Source: Pseudomonas morbosilactucae
Lineage (GTDB): Bacteria > Pseudomonadota > Gammaproteobacteria > Pseudomonadales > Pseudomonadaceae
DNA: 64,000 bases
NCBI RefSeq assembly: GCF_023241715.1
Contig: NZ_JALQCW010000038.1
Location: 1 to 64,000 of the forward strand
Direction: 5' to 3'
This document shows positions 25,157 to 33,991 of the stretch, piece after piece. The notes under the pieces are model-generated. The model was not told the origin of the DNA, did no database searches, and saw nothing but the letters and a program-made list of their open reading frames with translations. How positions within the stretch are numbered: the first letter of the stretch is position 1; each line of letters begins with the position of its first letter. Both the position numbers and the translations under genes were made by a program.

Positions 25157-27564
25157 TCAGTCGCGGGAGGGGCCAGGGGCCAGGACTTCCCGGGAACCGT
25201 TGGTGTTCATGGCGGTGACCACACCCGCCATTTCCATGGCTTCGATCATGCGTGCGGCACGGTTGTAGCCAATTTTCAGCTTGCGTTGCACCGCCGAAAT
25301 GGAGGCCCGGCGGCTTTCCAGGACGAACTGCACGGCTTCGTCGTAGAGCGCGTCGGTCTCGGCATCATCGCCGTCACCGCCGCCGCTGCCACCGTCAAAA
25401 CCGCTGCCCGCCTCTTCGACACCGTTGAGGATGTCGTCGTTGTATTCCGGGGCGCCCCGCAGTTTCCAGGCTTCCACCACACGGTGCACTTCGTCGTCGG
25501 AAACAAACGCACCGTGGACTCGAATCGGCAAGCTGGTGCCCGGTGGCATGTAAAGCATGTCACCGTGGCCCAGCAGTTGCTCGGCGCCACCCTGGTCGAT
25601 GATGGTCCGCGAGTCGATCTTGCTGGATACCTGGAACGCCATGCGGGTCGGGATGTTGGCCTTGATCAGACCGGTGATCACGTCCACCGAAGGGCGCTGG
25701 GTCGCGAGGATCAAGTGGATACCAGCGGCACGGGCCTTCTGGGCGATACGGGCAATCAGTTCTTCAACCTTCTTGCCGACGATCATCATCATGTCGGCGA
25801 ATTCGTCCACCACCACCACGATGGTCGGCAGCTTGGTCAGCAGCGGCGCTTCATCGTGGATGCTCTCGCGGTTGTACAGTGGGTCGGTGAGCGGCGTGCC
25901 GGCCTCCTCGGCCTCCTTGACCTTGTGGTTGAAGCCGGACAGGTTACGCACGCCCATCTTCGCCATCAGCTTATAGCGCCGCTCCATCTCGGCCACGCTC
26001 CAGCGCAGGGCATTGGCGGCGTCTTTCATGTCGGTCACCACCGGGCACAGCAGGTGCGGGATGCCTTCGTAGATCGACAGCTCAAGCATTTTCGGGTCGA
26101 TCATGATCAGCTTGGCGTCATCCGGCCCGGACTTGAACAGGATCGACAGGATCATCGCGTTGACCCCCACCGACTTACCGGAACCGGTGGTACCGGCCAC
26201 CAGCAGGTGCGGCATCTTCGCCAGGTCGTGATCACCGGCCGGCCACCGATGTCGTGGCCCAGGGCCAGAGTGACCGGCGACTTGAAGTTATCGTACTCAG
26301 GCGTCGACAACACTTCGGAGAAGCGCACGATCTGCCGGTCTTCGTTGGGAATCTCGATGCCCACGGTGGTCTTGCCGGGAATTACTTCCACCACGCGCAC
26401 GCTGGTCACGGCCAGGGAGCGGGCCAAGTCCTTGGCCAGGTTGGCGATACGACTGACCTTCACGCCGGCGGCCGGCTGGATCTCGTAACGGGTAATCACC
26501 GGGCCGGGGTGGATCGAGTCCACGGACACTTCGACGCCGAATTCCTTGAGCTTGATTTCCAACAAGTGGCCAACGGCCGCCAAGGATTCGGGGGAGTAAT
26601 TCAGTTGTTTCTTTTCTGCCGGGTCGAGGATCGAAATCGGCGGCAAGGTGCCTTCTACCGCGCTGTCGATAAACAGCGGCACTTGCTTCTCTTTCTGCAC
26701 ACGCTTGCTCGGCTCCGGCGCTTTCGGCGGCGCAGGGGCAATCACCGGCGGCACCTGCTTCTCGCGCTCGGACATGTGCTTGCTCAGGGCCTGCTCGCGC
26801 TCGATCAAGCGCTCCTTGACCTTGGCCTGCTCGCGCTTGTCGGTCACGGTCGGGGCCACCACTTCGTCGACCCGGGCATCCACTTCGCGCAATTGCGCCA
26901 CCAGTTGTTTACGTTCGACGCGAGCGGCCCACCAACGGTTGGCGGCGCCCTGGAACAGTTCAAACAGGTCGAGGGTGATCTTGCCGGTGATGTCCATCAC
27001 CTTGAACCACGACAGGTCCGTGAACACCGTCAGGCCGAACAGGAACAGGGCAATGAACATCAGGGTGCTGCCCTGGATGTTCAGGGCATTTTTTGCCAGG
27101 TCGCCCAGGCTCTCGCCCAAGGCACCGCCGGCGCCGGCCGGCAAACCGGTGGCCGCGTGAAAATGAATGTGCGCCAGCGCCGCGCCCGACAGCACCAGGA
27201 ACACCAGGCCGATCAGGCGCCAGGAGAACAGCCAGCCGCTCCACTGCCAAGGCTCGTGGCGCTGGCGGAAAATCTGATAAGTCTTGATCGCCAGCAACAG
27301 TGGAAAGATATAGGCGAAATAACCCAACACCATAAACAGGATATCGGCGCTGTAAGAACCGGCAGGGCCGCCGAAGTTCTGTACATCTTCAATCTTGCTG
27401 TTATGGCTCCAGCCCGGATCGTCCTTGCCATAGGTCAACAATGCCATCATCAAGAACAGGCACAGGGCTCCAATGGCAATCAGCGCACCTTCCTTGAGTC
27501 GGTAGTGCAATTGCTGACGCCAGGCGGGAACTACTGTTTTAGGTGCTGCGGTGGATTTCTTCAA
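25157..27564 (-). pseudogene. ftsK: DNA translocase FtsK, interrupted by a 1-nt frameshift
   Basis: Together the two frames give the expected FtsK of about 802 residues: a TTG start at 27564, four N-terminal membrane helices (about 25-190), a linker, then the RecA-like motor and the C-terminal winged-helix gamma domain (VQRKLKIGYNRAARMIEAMEMAGVV). Reading passes from the frame of 26152-27564 to that of 25157-26215 just before Walker A (GTTGSGKS). The minus strand has GTGATCACGACCTGG where VITDLAK needs one more C, so one base is missing near 26228. FtsK's N-terminus is normally essential for division. The N-terminal part would still be made, but a sequencing error is the simplest explanation. 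Confidence 0.88.
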
Positions 27565-27861
27565 AACGCGTCTTTTCCTGCGCCAGGGGCGCGTCCAACT
27601 GTTGATTGACTACAAAATACTGCTCAAGCCGAGCAGGTAAATAAAGTTGACCGGCATAACTGGGGCTACTTTTAACACTCTGCCCCTTGATCCTGAAATA
27701 GTGCAATTCTGAATATGCTGGATACATATCTGGATTGTACGGATCCGTCCTGGCCATGCCACGCCGTGATATCACGCGGACAGCATCGCCAAAGGCTGGT
27801 TACGCAGTCCGCAATTTGAGCATGCATTCTCTTTTGTGACAAAGGCTTATGAGGTGTTTTT
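27565..27861. other. Divergent promoter region of ftsK and trxB
   Basis: A 297-bp gap between ftsK (minus) and trxB (plus). A 78-codon minus-strand frame (27539-27775) overlaps the ftsK start and has no supporting features. Both promoters should lie here, but I cannot assign hexamers with confidence. The trxB leader ends with a clear TGAGGTG ribosome site. Confidence 0.5.
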
Positions 27862-28812
27862 ATGAACCAAACGAAGCATTCTCGCGTGATTATCCTGGGC
27901 TCCGGCCCTGCCGGTTACAGCGCCGCCGTGTATGCCGCCCGCGCCAACCTCAAACCGACGGTGATCACCGGCTTGCAGGCCGGCGGCCAGTTGACCACCA
28001 CCACCGAAGTCGATAACTGGCCGGGGGATGTGGAAGGCCTGACCGGCCCGGCGCTGATGGAGCGTATGCAAAAGCATGCCGAGCGCTTCGACACCGAGAT
28101 CGTCTACGACCACATCCATACCGCGGAGTTGCAGCAGCGGCCGTTTATCCTCAAGGGTGACAGCGGCGTCTACAGCTGCGACGCGCTGATCATCGCCACG
28201 GGCGCTTCAGCCCAGTACCTGGGCCTGCCGTCCGAAGAGGCGTTTGCCGGCAAGGGCGTCTCGGCCTGCGCCACCTGCGACGGCTTCTTTTATCGCAACC
28301 AAGTGGTCGCAGTGGTCGGCGGCGGCAACACCGCCGTGGAGGAAGCCCTGTACCTGTCGAACATCGCCAAGGAAGTGCACCTGGTGCATCGCCGCGACAA
28401 ACTGCGCTCGGAGAAAATCCTCCAGGACAAACTCTTCGAAAAGGCCGCCAACGGCAATATCCGCCTGCACTGGAACCAGAACCTGGACGAAGTGCTGGGG
28501 GATGCCAGCGGCGTAACCGGCGCGCGCCTGCGTGACAGCCTCAGCGGCGAAACCCGGGAGCTGGCGCTGGCCGGCGTGTTTATCGCCATCGGCCACAAAC
28601 CCAACACCGAGCTGTTCCAGGGCCAACTGGAGATGCGCGACGGCTACCTGCTGGTCAAGGGTGGCAGTGAGGGCAATGCCACCGCCACTGGGATCGAGGG
28701 GGTGTTTGCGGCGGGCGATGTGGCTGACCACGTCTATCGCCAGGCCATTACTTCAGCGGGTGCCGGTTGCATGGCGGCCCTGGACGCAGAGAAATTCCTC
28801 GACGACCACTGA
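27862..28812 (+). CDS. trxB: Thioredoxin reductase TrxB
   Basis: A 316-residue NADPH- and FAD-dependent flavoprotein reducing thioredoxin. FAD-binding GSGPAGYSAAVYAAR lies at 13-27, the redox-active pair Cys136/Cys139 is in CATCDGFF, NADPH-binding GGGNTAVEEALYLS near 154-167, and the C-terminal FAD motif GVFAAGDVAD near 280. It is monocistronic or co-transcribed with aat 71 bp downstream. Confidence 0.97.
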   Translation: MNQTKHSRVIILGSGPAGYSAAVYAARANLKPTVITGLQAGGQLTTTTEVDNWPGDVEGLTGPALMERMQKHAERFDTEIVYDHIHTAELQQRPFILKGDSGVYSCDALIIATGASAQYLGLPSEEAFAGKGVSACATCDGFFYRNQVVAVVGGGNTAVEEALYLSNIAKEVHLVHRRDKLRSEKILQDKLFEKAANGNIRLHWNQNLDEVLGDASGVTGARLRDSLSGETRELALAGVFIAIGHKPNTELFQGQLEMRDGYLLVKGGSEGNATATGIEGVFAAGDVADHVYRQAITSAGAGCMAALDAEKFLDDH

Positions 28813-28837
28813 CCCGCCGTCCTACGCTAGCGGCGGG
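28813..28837 (+). terminator. Weak hairpin after trxB
   Basis: Stem CCCGCCG / CGGCGGG around an 11-nt loop, directly after the trxB stop. No T run, so termination may be partial and aat could be reached by read-through. Confidence 0.35.
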
Positions 28838-28883
28838 CTGCGAATGCCCGCCACTGCCCTCCCCTTCCGCAAGTCTGAATACC

Positions 28884-29564
28884 ATGCTGACCTGGTTACA
28901 ACGCAACACCCTGGATTTTCCACCTCTGGAAAAAGCCCTGCGCGACCCCAACGGCTTGCTGGCCGCCGGTGGCGACCTGTCCGCCGATCGCCTGATCCAG
29001 GCGTATCGCCACGGCTGCTTCCCCTGGTTCTCCGAAGGCCAGCCGATTCTCTGGTGGTCGCCGGACCCGCGCACGGTCCTGTTTCCAGACGAGCTGCACG
29101 TCTCTCGCAGCCTCGGCAAGTTGCTGCGCCAAGAACGCTACCAAGTCACCTTCGACCAGGATTTTGCCGCCGTCATTCACGCCTGCGCGCAACCCCGGGC
29201 CTACGCCGACGGCACTTGGATCACCGAGGCCATGCAGCAGGCCTACCTGCAACTGCATCAACGCGGCTACGCCCATTCGGTGGAAGTCTGGGACCAGGGC
29301 CAATTGGTCGGAGGCCTTTATGGCTTGGCGATGGGCCAGCTGTTTTTCGGCGAATCGATGTTCAGCCGTGCCGACAACGCCTCCAAGGTCGGCTTTGCCA
29401 CCCTGGTCAAGCATTTGCGGGATTGGGGCTTTGCCTTGATCGATTGCCAGATGCCCACCGAGCACCTGCACAGCCTCGGTGCCCGCGCCATTGCCCGCGA
29501 GGAATTCGCCGGCTACCTGAAACGCCACCTGGATCAGCCCAGCCGCGCCATATGGGTTTCCTGA
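28884..29564 (+). CDS. aat: Leucyl/phenylalanyl-tRNA-protein transferase Aat
   Basis: A 226-residue enzyme transferring Leu or Phe from aminoacyl-tRNA to proteins with N-terminal Lys or Arg, marking them for ClpS-ClpAP. Family motifs FPPLEKALRDPNGLLAAGGDLS (14-35), GCFPWFSEGQPILWWSPDPR (44-63) and GGLYGLAMGQLFFGESMFS are all present. Start: ATG at 28884; a longer frame back to 28767 overlaps trxB. The adaptor and protease genes for this pathway lie 3-4 kb downstream. Confidence 0.95.
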   Translation: MLTWLQRNTLDFPPLEKALRDPNGLLAAGGDLSADRLIQAYRHGCFPWFSEGQPILWWSPDPRTVLFPDELHVSRSLGKLLRQERYQVTFDQDFAAVIHACAQPRAYADGTWITEAMQQAYLQLHQRGYAHSVEVWDQGQLVGGLYGLAMGQLFFGESMFSRADNASKVGFATLVKHLRDWGFALIDCQMPTEHLHSLGARAIAREEFAGYLKRHLDQPSRAIWVS

Positions 29565-29621
29565 GCGGTTTTCACAGCGGTGGCTTACACTTAATTCAAC
29601 GCTTATTCCGAGGGTTGCCTC

Positions 29622-30329
29622 ATGACCGAGTTGGCGCGCTTGAAGTTTTATGCCACTCAACCCCACTCCTGCAGCTACCTGCCCGACGAACAGGCGACGA
29701 CCCTGTTCCTCGACCCCAGCCAGCCCATGGATGTGCACGTCTATGCAGACCTGTCGGAAATGGGATTTCGTCGCAGTGGCGATCATCTTTATCGGCCTCA
29801 CTGCCAAAACTGCAACGCGTGCGTCCCAGCACGCATTCCGGTGGCGCAGTTCCTGCCCAACCGACAGCAGAAACGTATTCTCAAGCGTAATGCCGACCTG
29901 ACGGTGGCACCGGTCAAGCCAGTATTCAGCGAAGAGTATTTCGACCTCTATCAACGCTATATCGAACAGCGCCATGCCGATGGCGACATGTTCCCCCCGA
30001 GTCGCGATCAGTTTTCGACTTTTCTGGTGCGCGACCTGCCGTTTTCCCGTTTCTATGAGTTTCGCCTGGAAGGTCGCCTACTGGCGGTGGCCGTGACCGA
30101 CCAACTGCCCAACGGGCTCTCTGCGGTCTACACCTTCTATGAACCCGACGAAGAGCGTCGCAGCCTTGGGCGTTATGCCATCTTGTGGCAAATCGGCGAA
30201 ACCTTGCGAATGGGCCTGGACGCGGTGTACCTCGGCTATTGGATCAAGAACTGCAAAAAAATGAATTACAAAACCCAATATCGCCCCATAGAGCTGCTGA
30301 TTAATCAACGCTGGGTGATCCTCAACTAG
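29622..30329 (+). CDS. bpt: Aspartate/glutamate leucyltransferase Bpt (arginyl-tRNA-protein transferase family)
   Basis: A 235-residue ATE-type transferase; the bacterial Bpt enzymes add Leu to proteins with N-terminal Asp or Glu. The N-terminal ATE region has Cys residues in SCSYLPDEQ and CQNCNACVP, and the C-terminal GNAT-like domain has [10 protein letters not shown] and [15 protein letters not shown]. It is annotated in some genomes as arginyltransferase; leucyl specificity is inferred from characterised bacterial members. It is located 57 bp after aat and before infA. Confidence 0.9.
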
Positions 30330-30335
30330 AAGGTC

Positions 30336-30365
30336 TTGGCTTAAACCCCATTTTTCGGGCACAAT
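30336..30365 (+). promoter_or_regulatory. Predicted sigma-70 promoter of infA
   Basis: TTGGCT (30336-30341) and CACAAT (30360-30365) with an 18-bp spacer, 64 bp before the infA ATG. A reasonable match, with no experimental support. Confidence 0.45.
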
Positions 30366-30429
30366 GCACGCCGCTTTTGCCTGGCGCAGTTGCACCGGGC
30401 CATTCATTGGACACCGAGGGCTTTACTGC

Positions 30430-30648
30430 ATGTCGAAAGAAGACAGCTTCGAAATGGAAGGCACTGTCGTCGACACCCTGCCCAACACCATGTTTCGTGT
30501 GGAGTTGGAAAATGGGCACGTCGTAACCGCGCATATCTCCGGCAAGATGCGCAAGAACTACATTCGTATTCTTACCGGTGACAAAGTGCGCGTCGAGCTG
30601 ACGCCCTATGACTTGAGCAAAGGGCGCATCACTTACCGCGCCCGCTAA
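30430..30648 (+). CDS. infA: Translation initiation factor IF-1
   Basis: A 72-residue S1/OB-fold protein that occupies the ribosomal A site during initiation. The sequence ([21 protein letters not shown]...[16 protein letters not shown]) is close to the universal IF-1. Start: ATG at 30430, which gives the exact family length. Its own promoter candidate and a strong downstream terminator suggest a monocistronic unit, convergent with clpA. Confidence 0.98.
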
Positions 30649-30664
30649 GCAAGTCAATACAAGA

Positions 30665-30688
30665 CGCCCGGTTATGCCGGGCGTTTTT
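30665..30688 (+). terminator. Rho-independent terminator of infA
   Basis: Stem CGCCCGG / CCGGGCG (30665-30671, 30677-30683), loop TTATG, followed by TTTTT. Confidence 0.93.
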
Positions 30689-30723
30689 GTGTGCGTCGAA
30701 AAAACCCACGGGCCAGATAGCAC

Positions 30724-30745
30724 AAAGGCACCTTGCGGTGCCTTT
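30724..30745. terminator. Terminator hairpin at the end of clpA
   Basis: Perfect 9-bp stem AAAGGCACC / GGTGCCTTT with loop TTGC, 24 nt beyond the clpA stop on the minus strand, followed there by TTTGTG. Being symmetrical, it can also back up the infA terminator. Confidence 0.75.
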
Positions 30746-30768
30746 GGCTGTGTTGCTTCAAATGGCTA

Positions 30769-33039
30769 TCAGGCCATTTCCGCCGTGGTTTCGAAGTCGA
30801 AGGTCAGCTCGCCGTCCTTGATGTCGATGTGAACCACACCGCCATGGTCGGCCAACTCGCCAAACAGAATCTCCTCCGCCAGCGGACGCTTGATCTTGTC
30901 TTGAATCAAGCGAGCCATCGGCCGCGCACCCATTGCCGCGTCGTAACCGCCTTGCGCCAACCAGCTGCGAGCAGCATCGGTGACTTCCAACTGCACGCGC
31001 TTGTCTTCCAGCTGCGCCTGCAGTTCGGTAAGGAACTTGTCCACCACGCTTTTGATGACCTCATGGCTGAGGCGACCAAACTGGATAATGGTGTCCAGAC
31101 GGTTGCGGAACTCCGGCGTGAAGCTCTTCTTGATCACTTCCATTGCATCGGAAGAGTGATCCTGATGAGTGAAGCCAATGGAAGCCCGGGCAGCCGTTTC
31201 GGCGCCGGCGTTGGTGGTCATGATGACGATGACGTTGCGGAAGTCCGCCTTGCGCCCATTGTTATCGGTCAGGGTACCGTGGTCCATCACCTGCAACAGC
31301 AGGTTGAAGACTTCCGGATGGGCCTTCTCGATTTCATCGAGCAGCAACACGCAATGCGGCTGCTTGGTGATGGCCTCCGTCAACAGACCGCCCTGGTCGA
31401 AACCGACATAGCCGGGAGGGGCACCGATCAAACGGGAAACTGTATGGCGCTCCATGTACTCGGACATGTCGAAACGCACCAACTCGATCCCCAGCGCCTT
31501 GGCCAGTTGCCGCGCCGCTTCGGTCTTGCCGACACCGGTTGGACCGGCGAACAGGAAGGAACCGACCGGTTTGTCCGGCGACTTGAGCCCGGCACGGGAC
31601 AGCTTGATCGCTGTGGACAGCGAATCGATCGCCGCGTCCTGGCCAAACACCGTCAACTTCAGGTCACGCTCGAGGTTACGCAGCAATTCCTTGTCGGAAC
31701 TGGTGACGTGCTTTGGGGGAATCCGGGCGATTTTCGCCACGATGTCTTCCACCTGAGCCACTTCGATGCGCTTCACACGCTTCTCGGCCGGCTGCAGACG
31801 CTGATAGGCGCCCGCCTCGTCGATAACGTCGATGGCCTTGTCCGGCATATGCCGATCATTGATGTAGCGCGAGGCCAGTTCCGCTGCGGCGCGAAGGGCT
31901 TCATCGCTGTACTCGATGCCGTGATGCGCTTCAAAGCGCCCCTTAAGGCCCCGCAGGATGCCGATGGTGTCTTCCACCGAAGGCTCGGACACATCGACCT
32001 TCTGGAAGCGCCGAGCCAAGGCCCGATCCTTCTCGAAGATGCCGCGGAATTCCTGGAAGGTGGTCGAGCCGATGCAACGGATATCACCCGAAGACAGCAA
32101 CGGCTTGAGCAGATTCGAGGCGTCCATCACCCCACCGGATGCCGCACCGGCACCGATAATGGTGTGGATTTCGTCGATGAACAGAATTGCCTGAGGACGT
32201 TTTTTCAGCTCGCCGAGCAACGCTTTGAAGCGCTTCTCGAAGTCACCGCGGTATTTGGTCCCCGCCAGCAACGCGCCGAGGTCCAGGGAGTAGACCACGC
32301 TGTTGACCAGCAGATCAGGCACCTGGTTATCGACAATGCGCTTGGCCAGGCCTTCGGCGATGGCGGTTTTACCGACGCCCGCCTCACCCACCAGCAGCGG
32401 GTTGTTCTTGCGTCGACGGGCAAGAATCTGCGCAACGCGCTCAACTTCCAGCTCACGCCCTACCAACGGATCGATACGACCCTGGCGCGCGAGCTCATTG
32501 AGGTTGCTGGCATAAGCGTCCAGAGGATTACTCGAAGAAGAAGACTCACCACCCTCTTCATCCTGCATCTCTTGTTCACCTTCAGAATGATCGCCATGCC
32601 CCGGCACCTTGGAGATGCCATGGGCGATGTAGTTGACCACGTCGATACGGGCAACGCTCTGCTGTTTCAGCAGGAACACCGCCTGACTCTCTTGCTCACT
32701 GAAAATGGCTACCAGCACATTGGCGCCAGTCACTTCCCGCTTGCCCGAGCTCTGCACATGAAAGACAGCACGTTGCAGTACACGCTGGAAACCCAGGGTT
32801 GGCTGAGTTTCACGGTCCTCGTCATGGACAGGGATCAGTGGCGTGGTGGAGTCGATGAACTCCTGCAGATCGTGCTTGAGTTTGTCGAGGTTTGCTCCGC
32901 AGGCACGTAGAACAGTGGCGGCGGCCTCATTATCCAAAAGAGCCAACAAAAGGTGCTCGACGGTCATGAACTCATGACGTTTCGAACGGGCCTCCTTGAA
33001 GGCGAGATTTAGGGTGACTTCGAGCTCGCGGTTTAACAT
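30769..33039 (-). CDS. clpA: ATP-dependent Clp protease ATP-binding subunit ClpA
   Basis: A 756-residue AAA+ unfoldase feeding ClpP. The N-domain (1-145) docks ClpS. The first ATPase has Walker A GEAGVGKTA near 215, and the second has GPTGVGKTE near 495 with LLLDEIEKAHPEVFN as Walker B. The C-terminal part carries the IGF-type loop for ClpP (ASIGFTHQ). Start: ATG at 33039 with GAGG 7 nt before. It lies 29 bp after clpS, as in most gammaproteobacteria. Confidence 0.97.
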   Translation of the reverse strand: MLNRELEVTLNLAFKEARSKRHEFMTVEHLLLALLDNEAAATVLRACGANLDKLKHDLQEFIDSTTPLIPVHDEDRETQPTLGFQRVLQRAVFHVQSSGKREVTGANVLVAIFSEQESQAVFLLKQQSVARIDVVNYIAHGISKVPGHGDHSEGEQEMQDEEGGESSSSSNPLDAYASNLNELARQGRIDPLVGRELEVERVAQILARRRKNNPLLVGEAGVGKTAIAEGLAKRIVDNQVPDLLVNSVVYSLDLGALLAGTKYRGDFEKRFKALLGELKKRPQAILFIDEIHTIIGAGAASGGVMDASNLLKPLLSSGDIRCIGSTTFQEFRGIFEKDRALARRFQKVDVSEPSVEDTIGILRGLKGRFEAHHGIEYSDEALRAAAELASRYINDRHMPDKAIDVIDEAGAYQRLQPAEKRVKRIEVAQVEDIVAKIARIPPKHVTSSDKELLRNLERDLKLTVFGQDAAIDSLSTAIKLSRAGLKSPDKPVGSFLFAGPTGVGKTEAARQLAKALGIELVRFDMSEYMERHTVSRLIGAPPGYVGFDQGGLLTEAITKQPHCVLLLDEIEKAHPEVFNLLLQVMDHGTLTDNNGRKADFRNVIVIMTTNAGAETAARASIGFTHQDHSSDAMEVIKKSFTPEFRNRLDTIIQFGRLSHEVIKSVVDKFLTELQAQLEDKRVQLEVTDAARSWLAQGGYDAAMGARPMARLIQDKIKRPLAEEILFGELADHGGVVHIDIKDGELTFDFETTAEMA

Positions 33040-33068
33040 AGCTTCACCTCATACCCAAGTGGTCGGCG

Positions 33069-33431
33069 TTAACCGTCCTTCTCGATTTCACAGAGTAGCG
33101 GATGCTGGCTTTCCCTGGCGTACTGATTGACCTGCATGGCCTTGGTCTCGGCGATGTCGCGGGTAAACAATCCACATACTGCACGTCCTTCTGTATGGAC
33201 GGCCAGCATGACCTTGGTTGCCAGCTCGCGATTCAGGTTAAAAAACATCTCGAGCACTTCGACGACGAAATCCATCGGCGTGTAGTCATCGTTGAATAAA
33301 ACCACCTTGTACATCGGCGGCGCCTGTAACGCAGGCTTAGCTTCCTGTACAGCCAAGCCAGCGGAATCGTCGTCGTGCAAGTCCGGGCGATCCTGATTGA
33401 ATGTTAGTCGAATCTGGCTGATTGCATGCAT
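33069..33431 (-). CDS. clpS: ClpS, N-end rule adaptor
   Basis: A 120-residue adaptor that delivers N-degron substrates to ClpAP. The flexible N-terminal tail (1-35) is followed by the core YKVVLFNDDYTPMDFVVEVL (41-60), whose NDD and TPM contribute to the N-degron pocket, and VMLAVHTEGRAVCG near 94-107. It acts with aat and bpt products encoded nearby on the other strand. First gene of clpS-clpA. Confidence 0.97.
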   Translation of the reverse strand: MHAISQIRLTFNQDRPDLHDDDSAGLAVQEAKPALQAPPMYKVVLFNDDYTPMDFVVEVLEMFFNLNRELATKVMLAVHTEGRAVCGLFTRDIAETKAMQVNQYARESQHPLLCEIEKDG

Positions 33432-33656
33432 GGAAAGAAAGGTTCGTTAGTTGAGCAAATACAGTGGTGGGGGCGCCCTGGGAGGATTTCAACTCCGACC
33501 GCCGGGTCACCTTGACTATCGGCAAAACGGTGTTACAACCAATAGAGCCCACATTGGGTAATAAAGGTCCACAGCGTCAACCTTATTTATCGGGTTTGGC
33601 TGCGGATGAACTGGATGATACTCCAGTGATGGAGTCTGTTGCAGAGGGATATGAGT

Positions 33657-33914
33657 ATGGCAAGCGGCAAGGTCAAGTGGTTCAACAATGCCAAGGGCTA
33701 CGGTTTCATTAATGAGGAAGGCAAGAGCGATGACCTCTTCGCCCACTACTCGGCCATCGAAATGGATGGTTATAAAACCCTGAAAGCCGGCCAGGCCGTG
33801 AGCTTCGAGATCATCCAAGGCCCCAAAGGCTTGCACGCCGTAAAAATCAGCGCCCTGGTGGTTCCCGGCGACATCGCTGCCACCGACACTCAGGCAGAAA
33901 GCGTTCTCAGCTGA
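33657..33914 (+). CDS. cspD: Cold-shock-like protein CspD
   Basis: An 85-residue cold-shock-domain protein. RNP1 KGYGFI (residues 14-19) and RNP2 LFAHYSAI (29-36) are intact, followed by a CspD-like C-terminal extension. CspD is a stationary-phase, single-stranded-DNA-binding inhibitor of replication in E. coli. Start: ATG at 33657 with AGAGGG at 8-nt spacing; an ATG two codons earlier is too close to it. Divergent from clpSA, a conserved arrangement. Confidence 0.93.
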   Translation: MASGKVKWFNNAKGYGFINEEGKSDDLFAHYSAIEMDGYKTLKAGQAVSFEIIQGPKGLHAVKISALVVPGDIAATDTQAESVLS

Positions 33915-33934
33915 TTTTTTTCCACATCCAGTCA

Positions 33935-33975
33935 TAAAAAACCGGCCGACTCAAGGGATTGAGTGGCGGTTTCAT
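33935..33975. terminator. Bidirectional terminator between cspD and icd
   Basis: Long stem AAACCGGCCGACTCA / TGAGTGGCGGTTT (one bulged base) with A run on the left and TTTCATTTC on the right. It lies between two convergent genes and can serve both. Confidence 0.8.
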
Positions 33976-33991
33976 TTCAGCGTGGGTCAGC

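Noticed and set aside
26200..26240. Programmed ribosomal frameshift in ftsK
   Set aside because: No slippery heptamer or downstream pseudoknot is evident, and FtsK is normally a single frame.
27539..27775. A 78-codon minus-strand frame between ftsK and trxB
   Set aside because: It overlaps the ftsK start, has no clear ribosome site, and shows no recognisable domain. I treat the region as promoter DNA.
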